In this document: piece by piece, positions 53,955-62,851 of the stretch
Numbering within the stretch: position 1 is the stretch's first letter
Layout of the letters: each line of letters begins with the position of its first letter
Source: Pollutimonas thiosulfatoxidans
GTDB taxonomy: Bacteria; Pseudomonadota; Gammaproteobacteria; Burkholderiales; Burkholderiaceae_B
Length of the DNA stretch: 64,000 bases
Assembly: GCF_004022565.1 (NCBI RefSeq)
Contig: NZ_CP022987.1
Location: 1,240,001 to 1,304,000 of the forward strand
Direction of reading: 5' to 3'
Notes under the pieces: generated by a model
Seen by the model: only the letters and a program-made list of their open reading frames with translations
Told to the model about the DNA's origin: nothing
Database searches by the model: none
Program-made: the position numbers and the translations under genes

Positions 53955-54533
53955 CTAAAAGTTCTTTTCCAGGGTCGGGCTGACCAAGGGATCGAAGTCT
54001 TCCCATTTGCCATTACGCCAGCGCCCTTGCGCCCGCTCGACCTCTTCGCCGCCGGCGTTGCGCAAGATACGTGCAATATCCTTCTCTTGCTCGGGCGAGG
54101 TGTGTACTGCCAGCATCACCCCCGATTGACGACCCTCGTTGGCCTTGGCGTGCTGGGCTTCCCTCGCGCTGCGTCGCGGACGCTCGCGTCCCAGCCCAGA
54201 AACGCCGCCCGCCAGCGAACCGATATAGGCGCCGACGCCAGCGCCGCCTATGACAGGCAGCAAGCTGTCCGCGACGCTGTAGCCGATAATGCCGCCCACA
54301 ATCGCCCCAACCAGGCCCGCAACGGCGGCCACGGCGACCGCGCCCAACGGAGCACCCTTCGAGTTTGGATCGGCTGCCCGGTCCCCGCCCAGTGGATAGC
54401 GATCATGCCCGCCCGCCGGGTTGACGAAAAACGTGTGCAGCGCATCAGCGCCGACGCCGATGTCCATCAGCGCCTGCGCCGCTGTCTGAGCGGCATCGAA
54501 AGTGGTGAAGCGTGCTGCAACGATCAGGGACAT
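53955..54533 (-). CDS. Glycine-zipper membrane protein of unknown function
   Basis: A 192-residue protein. Residues 1-35 (SLIVAARFTTFDAAQTAAQAL) look like the small alpha/beta segment seen in stress-related DUF1269/general stress 17M-like proteins. A Gly/Ala-rich hydrophobic hairpin follows at about 62-115 (AGLVGAIVGGIIGYSVADS and GGAGVGAYIGSLAGGVSG), and then a charged C-terminal domain with QSGVMLAVHTS and EEVERAQGRWRNGKWEDFDP, which resembles the same alpha/beta fold. It is probably an inner-membrane protein. It is 14 bp after a DUF883 gene in one leftward unit. Confidence 0.75.
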   Translation of the reverse strand: MSLIVAARFTTFDAAQTAAQALMDIGVGADALHTFFVNPAGGHDRYPLGGDRAADPNSKGAPLGAVAVAAVAGLVGAIVGGIIGYSVADSLLPVIGGAGVGAYIGSLAGGVSGLGRERPRRSAREAQHAKANEGRQSGVMLAVHTSPEQEKDIARILRNAGGEEVERAQGRWRNGKWEDFDPLVSPTLEKNF

Positions 54534-54547
54534 GGCGTTCTCCTCGG

Positions 54548-54883
54548 TCAGCGACGTTTATTCCCCAAGAGGCAGTGACCGACGACGACGCCGACTGCCC
54601 CCGCTACCGCCAACATGCGCCAGGGGTGCTCATGCGCGTACTCGTCAACTGCATAGGTGGCGTGCTGCACCTTCTCACGGGCCAGGCCGTTCCAGCGCTG
54701 TGCCTGCTCTTTCGCGGAATCCAACTGAGCCCGCAAGCGCTCGCGCGCCACTTCGATCTCCGCCCCGGTATAAGACGCGGTCGCGCGTAACAGCGCTTCA
54801 GTACCGGCAACCAGTTCACTCATGTCAAAGGCAACCCGTTCCTTTTGTCTGTCCATTTCCGCACGGTCTTGTTCTGCATTCAT
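54548..54883 (-). CDS. DUF883/ElaB-YqjD family membrane-anchored protein
   Basis: A 111-residue protein: an N-terminal amphipathic helical region (VAGTEALLRATASYTGAEIE, ARERLRAQLDSAKEQAQRW) and a C-terminal hydrophobic anchor with HEHPWRMLAVAGAVGVVVGHCLLG. The YAHEHPW-VGxxxG ending is the family hallmark. Members of this family bind ribosomes and hold them at the membrane in stationary phase in E. coli. Start at 54883 is taken because AAGGAGTCGGT lies upstream and a longer frame has no homology-like sequence. Confidence 0.85.
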   Translation of the reverse strand: MNAEQDRAEMDRQKERVAFDMSELVAGTEALLRATASYTGAEIEVARERLRAQLDSAKEQAQRWNGLAREKVQHATYAVDEYAHEHPWRMLAVAGAVGVVVGHCLLGNKRR

Positions 54884-54965
54884 ACCGACTCCTTGCAATC
54901 GCAGTGAAACATGGATGGCAGGTAGTGCCATCCCTAGTACTTTCAGCAACCCGCGTGCCTGCGGG

Positions 54966-55967
54966 CTACCTGGGAGAGTAATCCGTCGACGGACCCTGGG
55001 CTGCGCCCTCGCTGGCGGGCAGGCGCGCTTCGGCCGCCAAATACCAGACACCGGCGATGAAGAAAGGCACGATGTAATACATGGCGCGATACACCAGGAT
55101 GGCGCCCAGCACTTGAGAGCGCGGCAAGGCTTCGGACGCCAGCAAGGCAATGAATACTGATTCCAGCACGCCCAGACCACCCGGTACGTGCATCAATGCC
55201 CCAATGATTGCGCTGACCAGCAGGGTGCCAAGGACAAGGTGATAGGGCACTTGTTGCAGCATCAGCACGTAGATCACGCCACCCATCAGGGCCCAGTTCA
55301 GGGCCGCAATACTGATCTGCACCAGGGCTAATTTGAGCGTGGGAAGCTCGATCGTGTGGCCGCGTATGTCCCAAGAACGGGTACGCGAAAACGCGCACAG
55401 CAGCAGGTAGGCCACTCCGGCGGCGATCAGCGCCACGCCAATAAGGCGGAACGGACCGTTACCCAGTTCCCAATTAGAGGGAAGCTGCACGCCGCCCAGG
55501 GCGAAGATAACCCCGGCCAGAAACGTATAGCCCATCCAGTTCGTAGTCACACTCAAGGCCATCACGCGCATGATCACGCCTTGCGCCAACCCAAACTTGG
55601 AGTACAGCCGCATCCGCAGTCCCAGTCCGCCTATGGGTGCGCCCATGTTCATGGTGAACGCATAGCTGATGAAGCCCACCATCATGACGCGCCACCATGC
55701 CACCGGATGTTCGGTATACCACTTACCCAAGAGATCAAAAGTGCTGTAGAGCAGATAACTTGCCAATACGATCAGGCCTGCAATCCATAGCGGCCCGGCC
55801 GGCAAGGCGCGTATGGCCTTGACGACCTCCGCCCACTCCACCTGGGTCGCGGCGTAGATCAGCAGCGTAATCACCAAGCCGATAAACACGATGCTCGCCA
55901 CGCGGCTGATGATGGCCCAGTGTGCTCTCACCCACGCCATGGCCCCACTCCACCAATGGTCGATCAT
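54966..55967 (-). CDS. ybhN: YbhN-family membrane protein (LPG synthase TM-like, UPF0104)
   Basis: A 333-residue inner-membrane protein with about eight hydrophobic segments and the conserved MNMGAPIGGLGLRMRLYSKFG and MHVPGGLGVLESVFIALL blocks typical of the lysylphosphatidylglycerol-synthase transmembrane family without its catalytic domain. Start at 55967 overlaps clsB by 4 nt. E. coli has the same ybhP-clsB-ybhN order. Recent work implicates members of this family in phospholipid handling across the envelope, but this copy's role is inferred. Confidence 0.88.
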   Translation of the reverse strand: MIDHWWSGAMAWVRAHWAIISRVASIVFIGLVITLLIYAATQVEWAEVVKAIRALPAGPLWIAGLIVLASYLLYSTFDLLGKWYTEHPVAWWRVMMVGFISYAFTMNMGAPIGGLGLRMRLYSKFGLAQGVIMRVMALSVTTNWMGYTFLAGVIFALGGVQLPSNWELGNGPFRLIGVALIAAGVAYLLLCAFSRTRSWDIRGHTIELPTLKLALVQISIAALNWALMGGVIYVLMLQQVPYHLVLGTLLVSAIIGALMHVPGGLGVLESVFIALLASEALPRSQVLGAILVYRAMYYIVPFFIAGVWYLAAEARLPASEGAAQGPSTDYSPR

Positions 55968-57175
55968 GACTTGCCCTCGTAGGTTTTGTCGGCGGGCGCA
56001 GGGATGGACATCAACTGCGGCTTGCGTGCCGGCAGCCATCCCGCCCAGGACGGAAAGCGGCGCAGAAAGTGAAAGACGAAGACACCCACGAATACGCGCT
56101 GAATCTTGCGGCGCGGACGGGTCTGGCGCTCCATGAGCCTGCAATGATCCTTTACCAGCACGTCCAGCCGCTCGCGCAAATGCGTGCTGAAGGCCCTGTC
56201 GTGGATCATGACATTGGCTTCGAGGTTCAGGGCCAGGCTTAGGGGATCAAGGTTGCTCGAGCCCACCGTGGCCCAGGTATCGTCCATGGTCGCCACCTTG
56301 CCATGCAGAGGCCGCTCGCAGTATTCGTAGATCTCCACACCGGCGGACAGCAAATAGTCATACAGCATGGTGGCAACAAAGCGCGCGATGGGCATGTCAG
56401 GCTCGCCTTGAAGGATCAACCTGACCTTGACGCCGCGCTTGGCGGCATGGCGAAGGTCTCGCAGAAAGCGATAGCCCGGAAAAAAATAGGCGTTGGCCAA
56501 AGTGATACTGTGCTTGGCCGCCCGGATCCCGATCCGATAATGCAGCTCTATGTCGTTGCGATGCCTGTCGTTGTCACGCACAACCAGGGCGGCCGAACTA
56601 TCCCCATGCGCCCCACCCTGCTGGGCCTGACGGCGGCCCAGGCGGCGCCAGGAGAACTTGGGTCGCACCGGCGCCAGGACCTGTGCCTCGAATTTTGCGA
56701 TCTCGTCGACCAGAGGGCCGCGTATCGATATGGCGTAGTCCTGCTTGGCAGTCGGGCCAAACTTGATGAGGTGGTCCGCACTGTAATTAATACCGCCGAT
56801 AAAAGCCAGTGCCCCGTCCACCACCACGACCTTGCGATGCATACGGCGGAACAGATTGGTGCGCACCCCCAGACGCCGCGGCTGCGGATCAAAAACATGA
56901 AAGCCCACCCCTACGGCGGTCATGGCCGTAATGTAGTCCTCCGTCAGGTCGGCCGAGCCGTAGCCATCCACCGTAATGTCAACTCGCACGCCGCGCGTAG
57001 CCGCCTCGATGACGACGCGCTGCAACTCCTTGCCGACTTCGTCCTCGAAAATAATGAAGGTTTCCAGAATGACGCTGCGTTCGGCTTGGCTGATGGCCTC
57101 GAAGACGGCGGGAAAGAATTCCTCGCCGTTCTCCAGCAGTTGCAGCGCATTGCCCGATGTCCACCTTACGGTCAT
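55964..57175 (-). CDS. clsB: Cardiolipin synthase B (phospholipase D family)
   Basis: A 403-residue phospholipase-D enzyme that joins phosphatidyl groups to form cardiolipin. Both HKD motifs are intact: HRKVVVVDGALAFIGGIN and HGKVATMDDTWATVGSSN. No N-terminal transmembrane helices are present, which separates ClsB from ClsA. It overlaps ybhP and ybhN by 4 nt each, so the three proteins are made from one message. Confidence 0.93.
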   Translation of the reverse strand: MTVRWTSGNALQLLENGEEFFPAVFEAISQAERSVILETFIIFEDEVGKELQRVVIEAATRGVRVDITVDGYGSADLTEDYITAMTAVGVGFHVFDPQPRRLGVRTNLFRRMHRKVVVVDGALAFIGGINYSADHLIKFGPTAKQDYAISIRGPLVDEIAKFEAQVLAPVRPKFSWRRLGRRQAQQGGAHGDSSAALVVRDNDRHRNDIELHYRIGIRAAKHSITLANAYFFPGYRFLRDLRHAAKRGVKVRLILQGEPDMPIARFVATMLYDYLLSAGVEIYEYCERPLHGKVATMDDTWATVGSSNLDPLSLALNLEANVMIHDRAFSTHLRERLDVLVKDHCRLMERQTRPRRKIQRVFVGVFVFHFLRRFPSWAGWLPARKPQLMSIPAPADKTYEGKS

Positions 57176-57933
57176 AGCGTCAGCTCCACAGCCAGCGGTG
57201 CATGATCAGACAAGTGCCGCCAAGGCCTCGAAGCCAGTGCAACCGGCACAAAGTGCGACACGTTTCTAACATAAATACGATCCAGCTTCAGCAGCGGAAA
57301 GCGTGCGGGAAAAGTCCTTGAGACACTGCCATGGGTCTCGTTGAATACTTCTTTCAGGCCGCTGGAGCGCATCAGCGTACGCTGGCCCCGCTGCCGCCAG
57401 TCATTGAAGTCGCCGGCCACGACCAAAGGCGCGTCGGGCGGAATTTCTTCGTCAATCAGGCGGCACAAATAGCCCAGTTGGCTGCTGCGGTGCTTCTCCT
57501 GCAGACCCAGGTGAACGCAGATCGCGTGGATATTGCGATTAAGCGTCGGATGATGCAGTACGCAATGCAGCATGCCCCGCTTCTCGTGCTTGCCTATCGA
57601 AACGTCCAGGTTGTTATAACGCTTGATGGGAAACTTGGACAATAGTGCATTGCCATGGTGCCCAGACGGATACACGGCGTTGCGGCCATAAGCGTAGTCA
57701 CCCCATATGGAATCAGCCAAAAATTCATACTGGCTGGTGGCCGGCCACCGCGCAAGCTTCGAAGCATGGCGATCATGGGCGCCCAGCACCTCTTGAAGGA
57801 AAACAATATCCGCGTGCGTCGCCCTGATCGCATCGCGAAGCTCATGCAAGATGAATCGGCGGTTGAATGCCGTGAAGCCCTTGTGAGTATTTACGGTGAG
57901 AATTTTTAGAATTATGGCGTCCTCTTGGTTCAT
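57172..57933 (-). CDS. ybhP: YbhP-like endonuclease/exonuclease/phosphatase family protein
   Basis: A 253-residue EEP-fold hydrolase. Seen: LKILTVNTHKGFT, HADIVFLQEVLG (metal-binding Glu), LVVAGDFNDWRQRG (GDFND), and LSDHAPLAVELTL (catalytic SDH). The first gene of the ybhP-clsB-ybhN set. Substrate is unknown; the lipid context suggests a phosphodiester in lipids rather than DNA, which is an inference. Confidence 0.9.
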   Translation of the reverse strand: MNQEDAIILKILTVNTHKGFTAFNRRFILHELRDAIRATHADIVFLQEVLGAHDRHASKLARWPATSQYEFLADSIWGDYAYGRNAVYPSGHHGNALLSKFPIKRYNNLDVSIGKHEKRGMLHCVLHHPTLNRNIHAICVHLGLQEKHRSSQLGYLCRLIDEEIPPDAPLVVAGDFNDWRQRGQRTLMRSSGLKEVFNETHGSVSRTFPARFPLLKLDRIYVRNVSHFVPVALASRPWRHLSDHAPLAVELTL

Positions 57934-57996
57934 GGTTGGCTGGCCGCGATTGTCACACCTCCGCGGTTACAGCAAGCGCCATGCCCAAGAGGCTTT

Positions 57997-58791
57997 TTAG
58001 CTTAGCAACAGCCCGTCGTCCGCCAACGTTTCGCCCCGCACCCGCTCGAACATGTGCAGCAGGTCGGGAACATCCAGTCCTTCACGCTCGCTGCCCGAGA
58101 CATCCAACACCACGTTGCCCTGGTGCAGCATGACCGTGCGTTCGCCCACATCCAGTGCCTGACGCATGCTGTGCGTAACCATCATGGTCGTAAGCTTGCT
58201 TTCCAGCACGATGCGCTCGGTCAGGTCCAGTACGAACTGCGCCGTGCGCGGATCCAGTGCGGCAGTGTGTTCGTCCAGCAGCAAAATGCGGGATGGACGC
58301 AAGGCCGCCATCAAGAGGCTGACGGCCTGTCGTTGGCCGCCGGAGAGCAGGCCGATGCGATCACTAAGCCGGTTCTCCAGCCCCAGGCCCAACATGGCCA
58401 GGCGCTCGCGGAACTCGTCACGCATGGTGGTCTTTACGGCCCTGCCGAAGCCGCGCCGTTCTCCACGGCTGTAGGCCAAGGCAAGGTTCTCTTCGATGGT
58501 AAGGTCTTCGCAGGTGCCTGCCATGGGATCCTGGAACACCCGCGCCACACGGCTGGCGCGATCCCACACGGCCTGGCGCGTGACGTCCTGCTCGTCGATG
58601 TGTATGGTGCCGCTGTCGACCGACTGGTCGCCCGACACTGCATTAAGCAAGGTGGACTTCCCGGCACCATTGGAACCAATGACGGTAACGAACTGGCCCG
58701 CCGGTATTTCCAGCGACAAGCCCCGCAGCGCCCGTGTTTCTATCGGGGTACCCGGGTTGAAGGTCACACTGAGATTCTTCGCGCTTAACAT
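57997..58791 (-). CDS. ABC transporter ATP-binding protein (ABC_sub_bind-type importer)
   Basis: A 264-residue ATPase. Walker A is GSNGAGKST (about residues 39-47), the signature is LSGGQRQAVSLLMA and Walker B RILLLDEHTAALDP. The DEHTAALDP variant is typical of ATPases that partner the PF04392-type binding proteins. One base separates it from the permease stop, so it is cotranslated with it. Confidence 0.93.
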   Translation of the reverse strand: MLSAKNLSVTFNPGTPIETRALRGLSLEIPAGQFVTVIGSNGAGKSTLLNAVSGDQSVDSGTIHIDEQDVTRQAVWDRASRVARVFQDPMAGTCEDLTIEENLALAYSRGERRGFGRAVKTTMRDEFRERLAMLGLGLENRLSDRIGLLSGGQRQAVSLLMAALRPSRILLLDEHTAALDPRTAQFVLDLTERIVLESKLTTMMVTHSMRQALDVGERTVMLHQGNVVLDVSGSEREGLDVPDLLHMFERVRGETLADDGLLLS

Positions 58792-58792
58792 G

Positions 58793-59683
58793 TCAACGCC
58801 CTCCTTTGCCGCGCAAGCGCTGTTTCAACAGCGGTATGACCAGTGCCACAGTTACCAGCACAGCCGTGACAAGGTTCAGATCTTGAGCCTTCAGTCCGAC
58901 AAAGTCGGCGTTCAGCGCCAGGGCAATAAAGAAGCGGTAGAGCACGGCGCCCACGATAACGGCCAGCGTGATGATGGCCATGCGCCTCGACGGCATGATG
59001 CTTTCGCCGACAATCACCGCCGCCAGGCCGATAACGATCGTGCCTATACCCATGGAAATATCGGCACCGCCTTGCGACTGCGCAAACAGCGCGCCGCCCA
59101 GGGCGCACAGCGCATTGGAGATGGCCATGCCGGCCAGTATGCGGCCGCCGGTGGCAACCCCTTGCGAGCGCGCCATGCGGGGATTGGACCCCGTCGCACG
59201 CATGGCCAGGCCGGCCTTGGTGGAAAAATACCAATCGAGCGCGAATTTGATGACGATGACCAGGGCAAGCAGGATAAGTGGCCGGCCCACGTAATCGGTG
59301 ATGCCTTCGGGCTGCAGTATGGTAAATACCGTCGGCTCGGAAATCAGCGGAACGTTAGGGCGCCCCATGATGCGCAAGTTGATGGAATACAGCGCGATCA
59401 TCATCAGGATGCTGGCAAGCAGATCCATGATCTTCAGCTTCACATTCAGCCAGCCGGTAATCATGCCGGCAATGGCGCCGGCAAAAGTGGCAATCAGCGT
59501 CGAGCTGAACGGGTCCATGCCCGCACTGATCAAGGTGGCGGCAACCGCGCCGCCCAACGGGAAGCTGCCATCGACGGTCAGGTCGGGAAACCGCAAGATG
59601 CGAAAAGAAATCAGCACGCCCAACGCAACCAGGCCGAAAATCAGGCCGATTTCGAGCGCACCCCACAACGAGTAAATAGACAT
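58793..59683 (-). CDS. ABC transporter permease
   Basis: A 296-residue permease with about eight hydrophobic segments in the style of branched-chain/sugar-type (BPD_transp_2) permeases: LEIGLIFGLVALGVLISFRIL, RFPDLTVDGSFPLGGAVAAT and RATGSNPRMARSQG. The start MSIYSLWGALEIG at 59683 is chosen; an upstream frame to 59734 lies in the hairpin region. It lies between binding-protein and ATPase genes. Confidence 0.92.
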   Translation of the reverse strand: MSIYSLWGALEIGLIFGLVALGVLISFRILRFPDLTVDGSFPLGGAVAATLISAGMDPFSSTLIATFAGAIAGMITGWLNVKLKIMDLLASILMMIALYSINLRIMGRPNVPLISEPTVFTILQPEGITDYVGRPLILLALVIVIKFALDWYFSTKAGLAMRATGSNPRMARSQGVATGGRILAGMAISNALCALGGALFAQSQGGADISMGIGTIVIGLAAVIVGESIMPSRRMAIITLAVIVGAVLYRFFIALALNADFVGLKAQDLNLVTAVLVTVALVIPLLKQRLRGKGGR

Positions 59684-59702
59684 GGTTTTAGCCGGTGAAA
59701 CC

Positions 59703-59743
59703 AAAAAACAAACAGGCGGGCTGTCGACAAACAACCCACCTGC
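59703..59743 (-). terminator. Attenuator-like terminator between binding protein and permease genes
   Basis: On the minus strand CAGGTGGG (59742-59735) pairs with CCCGCCTG (59720-59713), seven Watson-Crick pairs and one G-U, around a 14-nt loop, followed by TTTG and a run of six T (59708-59703). Placed 33 nt after the binding-protein stop, it would let more binding protein than membrane subunits be made. Confidence 0.6.
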
Positions 59744-59775
59744 TCTGTTGAGACGTCAAGAACGGGGCCTTGCGC

Positions 59776-60744
59776 TTACTCGATGACTTGCGTGGCCGAC
59801 TTGACGAAAGCTTCGTCAAGTTTGACGCCCTGCTTCTGTGCCGCGCCAGTGTTGACGAAGAGCTCGAGCTTGTCGCTGGTTTCGGAAGCAATGTCGCCCG
59901 GCTTCTCGCCCTTCAGGATGCGGATGACCATTTTGCCGGTCTGCAAGCCCAGGTCGTGGTAGTTTACGCCCAAGGCGGCGATGGCTCCACGCTTGACGCT
60001 GTCGGTATCCGAAGCAATAAGAGGGATCTTGGCGTCAGTGCCAACCTTGACCAATGCCTCGTAGGCCGAGACCACGTTGTTATCGGTATTGGTATAGATG
60101 ACGTCAACCTTGCCCACAAGGCTGCGGGCCGCCGCGCCAACGTCCACGGTACGCGCGGCCGTTGCTTCGACCAGTGTCATGTCGGCCGCGCGGAGCAGCT
60201 CGCGCATTTGCTTGACGACCACGACCGAGTTGGCTTCACCCGGGTTGTACACCATGCCTACCCGCTTGGCTTGCGGCACGACTTTCTTGATCAGTTCCAG
60301 TTGCTTCTCGAGCACCAGCGCATCGGACACGCCGGTGACGTTGGTGCCGCTGGGGTCCAGGGATGCAACCAACTGCGCAGCGACCGGATCGGTCACGGCC
60401 GAATACACGACGGGTATGGATTTGGTGGCCGCCACAACTGCCTGCGCCGAAGGCGTGGCAATAGCCACGATGATGTCGGGATTGTCGCCCACGAACTTGC
60501 GTGCGATCTGGGCGGCTATGGCCGTGTTGCCCTGCGCCGTCTGGAACGCCCACTTCAGGCCTTTGTCTTCGGTGTAGCCGGCGGCGGTAAGCGCCTCTTT
60601 GACGCCATCCTTGATTGAATCCAATGCAGGGTGCTCGACGATGGACGTTACTGCCACCGACTGGGCGACAACCGGGGTATGCGCCAATGCGCCAACAACA
60701 GCTGCGGCTGCGAACGCCAGTTTGGCGGACTTGCTAAACTTCAT
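59776..60744 (-). CDS. ABC transporter substrate-binding protein (PF04392 family)
   Basis: A 322-residue periplasmic protein with a cleaved signal peptide (cut after about residue 27, VVA-Q). The mature part begins VAVTSIVEHPALDSIKDGV, followed by PDIIVAIATPSAQAV, IPVVYSAVTDPVAAQLV and RVGMVYNPGEANSVVVVKQM, all hallmarks of the ABC_sub_bind family. TrpX of streptococci belongs here and carries tryptophan, but substrates vary, so none is assigned. AGGAG lies six bases before the ATG at 60744. A 6-bp leader hairpin is at 60770-60791. Confidence 0.9.
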   Translation of the reverse strand: MKFSKSAKLAFAAAAVVGALAHTPVVAQSVAVTSIVEHPALDSIKDGVKEALTAAGYTEDKGLKWAFQTAQGNTAIAAQIARKFVGDNPDIIVAIATPSAQAVVAATKSIPVVYSAVTDPVAAQLVASLDPSGTNVTGVSDALVLEKQLELIKKVVPQAKRVGMVYNPGEANSVVVVKQMRELLRAADMTLVEATAARTVDVGAAARSLVGKVDVIYTNTDNNVVSAYEALVKVGTDAKIPLIASDTDSVKRGAIAALGVNYHDLGLQTGKMVIRILKGEKPGDIASETSDKLELFVNTGAAQKQGVKLDEAFVKSATQVIE

Positions 60745-60820
60745 ATGAAGCTCCTTCACATAGGGAAAAGCGGCGTGGAAAGCCTCGCCGCGGATGGCCG
60801 TAAGTCTAACCCGTTAAATG

Positions 60821-60867
60821 CCGGTTTGCCGCAAGGGATATCCCTGCAAACCGGGCGCTGGCCAGCG
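60821..60867. repeat. Nested inverted repeats between the methyltransferase and importer genes
   Basis: CCGGTTTGC (60821-60829) pairs with GCAAACCGG (60846-60854), enclosing the palindrome AGGGATATCCCT (60834-60845). A further palindrome CGCTGGCCAGCG follows at 60856-60867. They lie between the end of one leftward gene and the start of the next and may end transcription or bind a regulator of the importer. Confidence 0.5.
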
Positions 60868-60869
60868 AT

Positions 60870-61640
60870 CTACACCACCAGCGTGTCGCGACGGCGCTTA
60901 CCCGAAAGGATGGCCCTGGCCCAACGCCTGGCTGGTAGCCCGTACTGCGATTCCACCTCTTCGGCGCGCTCCATGAAGCGTCCGGCCGAGACATCAAGCA
61001 CCGGCCCCTTGAATGCCAGCACAACCCGATTGCCCGCATCGATCTCGGGCAGCTCCAGCATCCGTCCGCCAAATGCCTGGCGGATATTGTCCAGATTGGG
61101 GGCAAAGCTTTCGTGGCTTCCAAAAAGATTGACCGTCATGATGCCCGTGTCGGCCAGGGCGCGATAACAGCCCTGATAAAAAGCCAGCGAGTCGCAGACC
61201 GGGCCTTGTGCGTGGGCATCGTACAAATCAACCATCAAGGCCGTGTAGCGACCAATATTCTCGTTGTCCTGCGCCCATCGGTCGGCATCCCCATGCCATA
61301 TCTCGGAGCGCGACGACTCGGGCAGGCGGAAGTACATGCGGCAAATGGCAGTGACGGCCGGATTCCACTCCACGGTTTGCGTGGAAGCGCGCGTGTGCTT
61401 CAACACAAAACGCAGCAGCGAACCCGCGCCCAGCCCCAGGATGGCAACCTTGTCTTTACGGCGTGGCTCCAGAAACAGCAGCCAGCCCATCATCTGTTGC
61501 GTGTACGCCAGCACCAGCTCGGACGGTTCGGCCACCCGCATGGCGCCTTGTACCCATTCCGTACCAAAATGCAGGTAACGAATGCCGTCATACTCGGACA
61601 AGGTCGGATCGTCGTCCAGCGACGGCCCGCGTTCAGACAC
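60870..61640 (-). CDS. Spermidine synthase-like methyltransferase-fold protein
   Basis: A Rossmann-fold protein of the spermine/spermidine synthase superfamily, 256 residues if started at the GTG at 61640. Seen: EYDGIRYLHFGTEWVQGAMR, VAILGLGAGSLLRFVLK (cofactor loop), TVEWNPAVTAICRMYF, GDADRW and VDLYDAHAQG. It lacks the ordinary N-terminal beta-domain length, so polyamine synthesis is not assured. The GTG overlaps the thiolase stop by 8 nt; no clear Shine-Dalgarno precedes it, which fits coupled translation. An alternative start further in cannot be excluded. Confidence 0.75.
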   Translation of the reverse strand: MSERGPSLDDDPTLSEYDGIRYLHFGTEWVQGAMRVAEPSELVLAYTQQMMGWLLFLEPRRKDKVAILGLGAGSLLRFVLKHTRASTQTVEWNPAVTAICRMYFRLPESSRSEIWHGDADRWAQDNENIGRYTALMVDLYDAHAQGPVCDSLAFYQGCYRALADTGIMTVNLFGSHESFAPNLDNIRQAFGGRMLELPEIDAGNRVVLAFKGPVLDVSAGRFMERAEEVESQYGLPARRWARAILSGKRRRDTLVV

Positions 61641-62814
61641 GTTCGAATACGGCGGCAATGCCCTGCCCTCCACCGATGCACATTGTGACCAGCGCGTAGC
61701 GGCCCTGTATGCGGACGAGTTCGTGCAATGCCTTGACGGTGATGATGGCCCCCGTTGCGCCGATGGGATGGCCCAAGCTGATGCCGCTGCCGTTGGGATT
61801 GGTCTTGGCGGGGTCAAAGCCCAATTCTTTTGACACGGCACAAGCTTGGGCGGCAAAGGCTTCGTTGGCTTCGATGACATCCAACTGGTCCACGGTGATG
61901 CCGGCACGCTCCAGCGCAATGCGCGTCGCCGGTACCGGGCCGATGCCCATGATCTTGGGGTCGACACCCGCATGCCCGTATGAGACCAGGCGCGCCATGG
62001 GCTGCAGCCCACGTGCCTTGGCAGCCGAAGCAGTCATCAACATCACCGCGCCGGCGCCGTCGTTCAAACCCGATGCGTTGCCGGCAGTGACCGTACCGTT
62101 TTCCTTGAGGAACACGGGACGCAGCTTGTCGAAGTTTTCTGCGGTGGCGCCCAGGCGCACGTGCTCGTCCGTGTCGAACACGACCTCGCCCTTGCGGGTC
62201 TTCTGGACCACCGGCACGATCTGGTCCTTGAAATAGCCTTTCGTGATGGCCGCCTCTGCACGCTGATGCGATGACAGCGCAAGCGCATCTTGTTCTTCAC
62301 GGGTGATGGCGTACTGGCTGGCAACGTTCTCGGCTGTGATGCCCATGTGCACCTTGTCGAAAGGATCGGACAAGGCGCCGGTCATCATGTCCAGCATGGC
62401 GCTGTCGCCCATGCGGGCACCCCAGCGATGCGCAGGCGCGATATAGGGTGCGCGGCTCATGCTCTCGGCACCCGCGCCGATGGCCACTTCGGCGTCGCCC
62501 AGCTTCAACGCCTGGGCGGCGGAAATAATCGCCTGCAGTCCCGACCCGCATAAACGGTTTACGTTGAATGCTGGCGTGTTGTGGCCAATCCCGGCGTTAA
62601 CCGACGCCACCCGCGACAAATACATATCGCGCGGCTCGGTATTGATGACATGGCCGAACACCACATGGCCGACATCGGGCGCCGCCACCTTGCTGCGCTC
62701 GAGCAAGGCCCGCAATACCGTTGCACCCAAGTCGCAAGGCGCCACATCTTTGAGCGCCCCGCCAAAGTCTCCGATGGCAGTGCGGCACGCACCAACGACA
62801 ACAACATCTTCCAT
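61633..62814 (-). CDS. Acetyl-CoA acetyltransferase (thiolase)
   Basis: A 393-residue thiolase. The acyl-enzyme Cys89 lies in NVNRLCGSGLQAI, His349 in SLGHPIGATGA and the base Cys379 in MCIGGGQGIA. NEAFAAQA is also present. Length and motifs fit a degradative or biosynthetic acetoacetyl-CoA/3-ketoacyl-CoA thiolase (PhaA/BktB/PcaF-like); the exact chain length cannot be read. GGGAG precedes the ATG. The stop overlaps the start of the methyltransferase-like gene. A promoter candidate lies at 62852-62879. Confidence 0.95.
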   Translation of the reverse strand: MEDVVVVGACRTAIGDFGGALKDVAPCDLGATVLRALLERSKVAAPDVGHVVFGHVINTEPRDMYLSRVASVNAGIGHNTPAFNVNRLCGSGLQAIISAAQALKLGDAEVAIGAGAESMSRAPYIAPAHRWGARMGDSAMLDMMTGALSDPFDKVHMGITAENVASQYAITREEQDALALSSHQRAEAAITKGYFKDQIVPVVQKTRKGEVVFDTDEHVRLGATAENFDKLRPVFLKENGTVTAGNASGLNDGAGAVMLMTASAAKARGLQPMARLVSYGHAGVDPKIMGIGPVPATRIALERAGITVDQLDVIEANEAFAAQACAVSKELGFDPAKTNPNGSGISLGHPIGATGAIITVKALHELVRIQGRYALVTMCIGGGQGIAAVFERV

Positions 62815-62851
62815 TATGATCTCCCGGTAGAATGGCCACAGGCAATATTGA

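Noticed and set aside
54884..55180. N-terminal extension of the DUF883 gene
   Set aside because: It overlaps the ybhN gene, is Cys/Pro/Arg-rich and lacks homology-like sequence; a good Shine-Dalgarno precedes the inner ATG.
58496..59698. 400-residue plus-strand open frame
   Set aside because: It crosses the antisense of two ABC transporter genes and has no recognisable domain.
61641..62012. N-terminal extension of the spermidine synthase-like gene
   Set aside because: It lies within the thiolase gene in another frame and reads as Ser/Pro/Arg-rich noise.
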